Of a stretch of DNA of 64,000 nt, positions 59,773 to 64,000 are shown piece after piece. The stretch lies in NCBI RefSeq assembly GCF_016901225.1, contig NZ_JAFEUL010000001.1, positions 62,001 through 126,000 on the forward strand, written 5' to 3'. A program made the translations under genes and the position numbers. Source of the stretch: Actibacterium sp. 188UL27-1 (GTDB lineage: Bacteria > Pseudomonadota > Alphaproteobacteria > Rhodobacterales > Rhodobacteraceae). Numbering within the stretch: the stretch's first letter is position 1; every line of letters begins with the position of its first letter. Under the pieces are notes generated by a model. That model did not search any database. It worked only from the letters and a program-made list of their open reading frames with translations, and was not told the DNA's origin.

Positions 59773-61310
59773 TGGCTATCCAAGCTGCAGAAATCTCTGC
59801 GATCCTGAAAGAGCAGATAAAGAACTTTGGCCAGGAGGCCGAAGTTGCCGAGGTTGGCCGCGTGCTGTCCGTCGGTGACGGGATCGCCCGTGTGCACGGC
59901 CTCGACAATGTGCAAGCTGGTGAGATGGTCGAATTCCCCGGCGGCATTCGCGGGATGGCCCTGAACCTTGAGGTGGATAACGTCGGTATCGTGATCTTCG
60001 GTTCTGACCGGGACATCAAGGAAGGCGACACCGTCAAACGAACCAAATCCATCGTGGACGTGCCCGCGGGGCCCGGCCTGCTGGGTCGTGTGGTTGACGG
60101 TTTGGGCAACCCGCTTGACGGCAAAGGTCCCATCGAGGCGGCTGAACGTCGTGTGGCCGACAGCAAGGCGCCGGGCATTATCCCCCGCAAATCCGTGCAT
60201 GAGCCCATGGCCACCGGCCTGAAATCCGTTGACGCCATGATCCCGATCGGTCGTGGCCAGCGCGAATTGATCATCGGTGACCGCCAAACCGGCAAGACCG
60301 CCGTGGCGCTTGATACGATCCTGAACCAGAAGTCGTATAATGACGCAGCTGGCGATGATGAGAGCAAGAAACTCTACTGCGTTTATGTTGCTGTGGGCCA
60401 GAAACGCTCAACCGTGGCACAGCTGGTGAAAAAGCTCGAAGAGACCGGCGCGATTGACTATTCCATCGTGATCGCCGCGACCGCTTCTGACCCTGCGCCG
60501 ATGCAGTTCCTCGCACCTTACGCTGCGACCGCCATGGCCGAGTATTTCCGCGATAACGGCAAGCACGCGCTGATCATCTATGACGACCTGTCCAAACAGG
60601 CCGTGGCCTACCGCCAGATGTCATTGCTGCTGCGCCGTCCGCCAGGTCGCGAAGCCTATCCCGGTGATGTGTTCTACCTCCACTCCCGTCTGTTGGAACG
60701 TTCGGCCAAGCTGAATGAAAACAATGGATCCGGGTCGCTGACTGCGCTGCCGATTATTGAAACACAAGCTGGTGACGTGTCTGCCTATATTCCGACGAAC
60801 GTGATTTCGATCACCGACGGTCAGATCTTTTTGGAAACGGAACTGTTCTACCAGGGCATCCGTCCTGCCGTGAACACCGGCCTGTCCGTGTCCCGCGTGG
60901 GCTCCTCTGCCCAGACCAAGGCGATGAAATCTGTCGCCGGACCGGTCAAGCTGGAACTGGCGCAGTACCGAGAAATGGCTGCATTTGCCCAGTTCGGGTC
61001 TGACCTCGATGCATCGACCCAGCGTTTGCTGAACCGCGGTGCGCGCCTGACCGAGTTGATGAAGCAGCCGCAATATTCGCCGCTGACCAATGCAGAGATC
61101 GTCTGCGTCATTTTCGCCGGCACCAACGGCTACCTCGACGAAGTGCCTGTCGGCGACGTGGTCCGCTATGAGCAGGGCCTCATCACCCATCTGCGCGGCA
61201 AGCACCAGGATCTGCTGGACGACATCACCAACAATGACCGCAAGGTTTCCGGTGATCTGGCCGATAGCATCAAAGCAGCGCTTGACGCATTTGCCGCCGA
61301 TTTCGCCTAA
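59772..61310 (+). CDS. atpA: F-type ATP synthase subunit alpha
   Basis: 512 residues, full length. Walker A is [18 protein letters not shown] and the non-catalytic site region [28 protein letters not shown] follows, with the [21 protein letters not shown] segment. It forms the F1 hexamer with beta. Cotranslated with atpH. Confidence 0.98.
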   Translation: MAIQAAEISAILKEQIKNFGQEAEVAEVGRVLSVGDGIARVHGLDNVQAGEMVEFPGGIRGMALNLEVDNVGIVIFGSDRDIKEGDTVKRTKSIVDVPAGPGLLGRVVDGLGNPLDGKGPIEAAERRVADSKAPGIIPRKSVHEPMATGLKSVDAMIPIGRGQRELIIGDRQTGKTAVALDTILNQKSYNDAAGDDESKKLYCVYVAVGQKRSTVAQLVKKLEETGAIDYSIVIAATASDPAPMQFLAPYAATAMAEYFRDNGKHALIIYDDLSKQAVAYRQMSLLLRRPPGREAYPGDVFYLHSRLLERSAKLNENNGSGSLTALPIIETQAGDVSAYIPTNVISITDGQIFLETELFYQGIRPAVNTGLSVSRVGSSAQTKAMKSVAGPVKLELAQYREMAAFAQFGSDLDASTQRLLNRGARLTELMKQPQYSPLTNAEIVCVIFAGTNGYLDEVPVGDVVRYEQGLITHLRGKHQDLLDDITNNDRKVSGDLADSIKAALDAFAADFA

Positions 61311-61333
61311 GGGCTTGGGAAAGGACATCTTAA

Positions 61334-62212
61334 ATGCCCAGCCTTAAGGATCTGAAAAACCGGATCGAGAGCGTTAAGAATACGCGCAAGATCACCAAGG
61401 CCATGCAGATGGTCGCGGCCGCAAAATTGCGCCGCGCCCAGGAAGCTGCCGAGGCGAGCCGCCCTTACACAGAGCGGTTCAACGGGGTCATGGCCTCCCT
61501 CGCGGCCTCGGTCGGTGACAGTGACAGCGCGCCGGTTCTGTTGCGCGGCACCGGCAAGGATGACGTCCATCTGCTGGTCGTCATGACGGCGGAACGCGGC
61601 CTTTGCGGCGGCTTCAACTCCTCCATCGCCAAACTGGCCCGCGCCAAGGCCACCGAATTGCTCGCCGCTGGCAAAACGGTCAAGATGATTACCGTCGGCA
61701 AGAAGGGGCGCGAACAGCTCAAGCGCGATTTTGGGGAGCATTTCGTTGACCATGTGGATCTGACAGAGGTCAAGCGCGTCGGCTACGTAAACGCCCAGGA
61801 CATCGCCAAATCTGTGATGGGTATGTTCGCGGCAGGTGAGTTTGACGTTGCCACGATCTTTTACAACCGTTTCGAAAGCGTGATCAGCCAGATCCCGACG
61901 GAACAGCAAATCATCCCCGCAGCCTTCGATGCCCCGGATGAAAACGCCGAAGCGTCGACGCTTTATGATTATGAACCCAGCGAGGAAGGCATCCTGGCCG
62001 ACCTGCTGCCCCGTGGTGTCGCCACGCAGATCTTTGCCGCTCTCCTGGAGAATGCGGCGTCTGAGCAGGGCGCGCGGATGTCCGCAATGGACAATGCCAC
62101 CCGCAATGCCGGTGACATGATCGACAAGCTGACGGTGGTCTACAACCGCTCCCGCCAAGCCGCGATCACCAAGGAACTGATCGAGATCATCTCGGGTGCA
62201 GAGGCGCTGTAA
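61334..62212 (+). CDS. atpG: F-type ATP synthase subunit gamma
   Basis: 292 residues. [35 protein letters not shown] is the N-terminal helix of the rotor shaft, and [44 protein letters not shown] the C-terminal one. It rotates within the alpha3beta3 ring. It starts 23 bases after atpA. Unusually, it is separated from atpD by a further gene. Confidence 0.97.
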   Translation: MPSLKDLKNRIESVKNTRKITKAMQMVAAAKLRRAQEAAEASRPYTERFNGVMASLAASVGDSDSAPVLLRGTGKDDVHLLVVMTAERGLCGGFNSSIAKLARAKATELLAAGKTVKMITVGKKGREQLKRDFGEHFVDHVDLTEVKRVGYVNAQDIAKSVMGMFAAGEFDVATIFYNRFESVISQIPTEQQIIPAAFDAPDENAEASTLYDYEPSEEGILADLLPRGVATQIFAALLENAASEQGARMSAMDNATRNAGDMIDKLTVVYNRSRQAAITKELIEIISGAEAL

Positions 62213-62245
62213 CGTGTTACGGCCCCTGGGATCCTGGTCGCCTTG

Positions 62246-64000
<1,755 letters not shown>

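Overview
The window is a 64 kb piece of an alphaproteobacterial chromosome, most likely a marine Rhodobacterales (Roseobacter-group) member. The grounds are high GC, dense ATGA-coupled genes, and gene orders typical of that group: lepB-rnc-era-recO, hisC-tyrA-extensin-like gene, clpA-gloB, and an F1 ATPase cluster without the Fo genes. This taxonomic call is inference from gene content; no rRNA gene is present. I saw no tRNA, rRNA, CRISPR array, insertion sequence or prophage. Nearly all of the window is ordinary chromosomal backbone.

Layout. 1-2811: end of a class II glutamine amidotransferase, then a two-gene acetamidase/formamidase-M20 amidohydrolase unit. 2812-3512: an AT-richer patch with one small orphan gene. 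3513-12271: one long leftward operon encoding a complete peptide-type ABC transporter (two ATPases, binding protein, two permeases), gamma-glutamyltransferase, a DUF1028 protein and a GntR/FCD regulator. A 25-bp palindrome overlaps its likely promoter. 12412-20343: rmuC-mutL and an RND pump with its periplasmic adaptor. 20451-24487: moaB, a phosphoesterase, a lipase-like hydrolase and small unknowns. 24663-29151: uracil-DNA glycosylase with in-frame palindromes, pyrB, a dihydroorotase-like gene that lacks catalytic ligands, and plsY. 29223-31706: a GbsR/MarR-type regulator followed by three paralogous four-helix membrane proteins and one further small membrane protein.

31700-39146: gshA, rsmE with two unknown genes, ubiA, an OmpA protein with three internal repeats, a coiled-coil membrane protein and a GST-fold protein. 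39381-43191: lepB, a C-terminal lepB fragment, rnc, era, a DUF1491 gene and recO. 43379-49738: a Hint-domain protein with a possible RNA switch, rpsD with promoter and terminator, hisC-tyrA-extensin, a DUF2125 gene and a ChaC-like gamma-glutamylcyclotransferase. 49839-53098: a MotA/TolQ-like and MotB/OmpA-like pair with a very long coiled coil. 53099-58951: an M23 peptidase whose signal peptide region contains the clpA terminator, clpA, gloB, a methyltransferase and an orphan protein. 59212-64000: atpH-atpA-atpG, a DUF2939 gene, and atpD running off the right edge.

A recurring theme is glutathione and gamma-glutamyl chemistry: gamma-glutamyltransferase with a peptide importer, gshA, a GST-fold protein, a ChaC-like enzyme and gloB. 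The least explained items are the three-paralog membrane cluster, the maintained lepB fragment, the hairpins at gene starts (43340-43373, 54041-54068, 29771-29790), the palindromes at 24535-24563 and in the udg 5' end, and the motor-like pair at 49839-53098.
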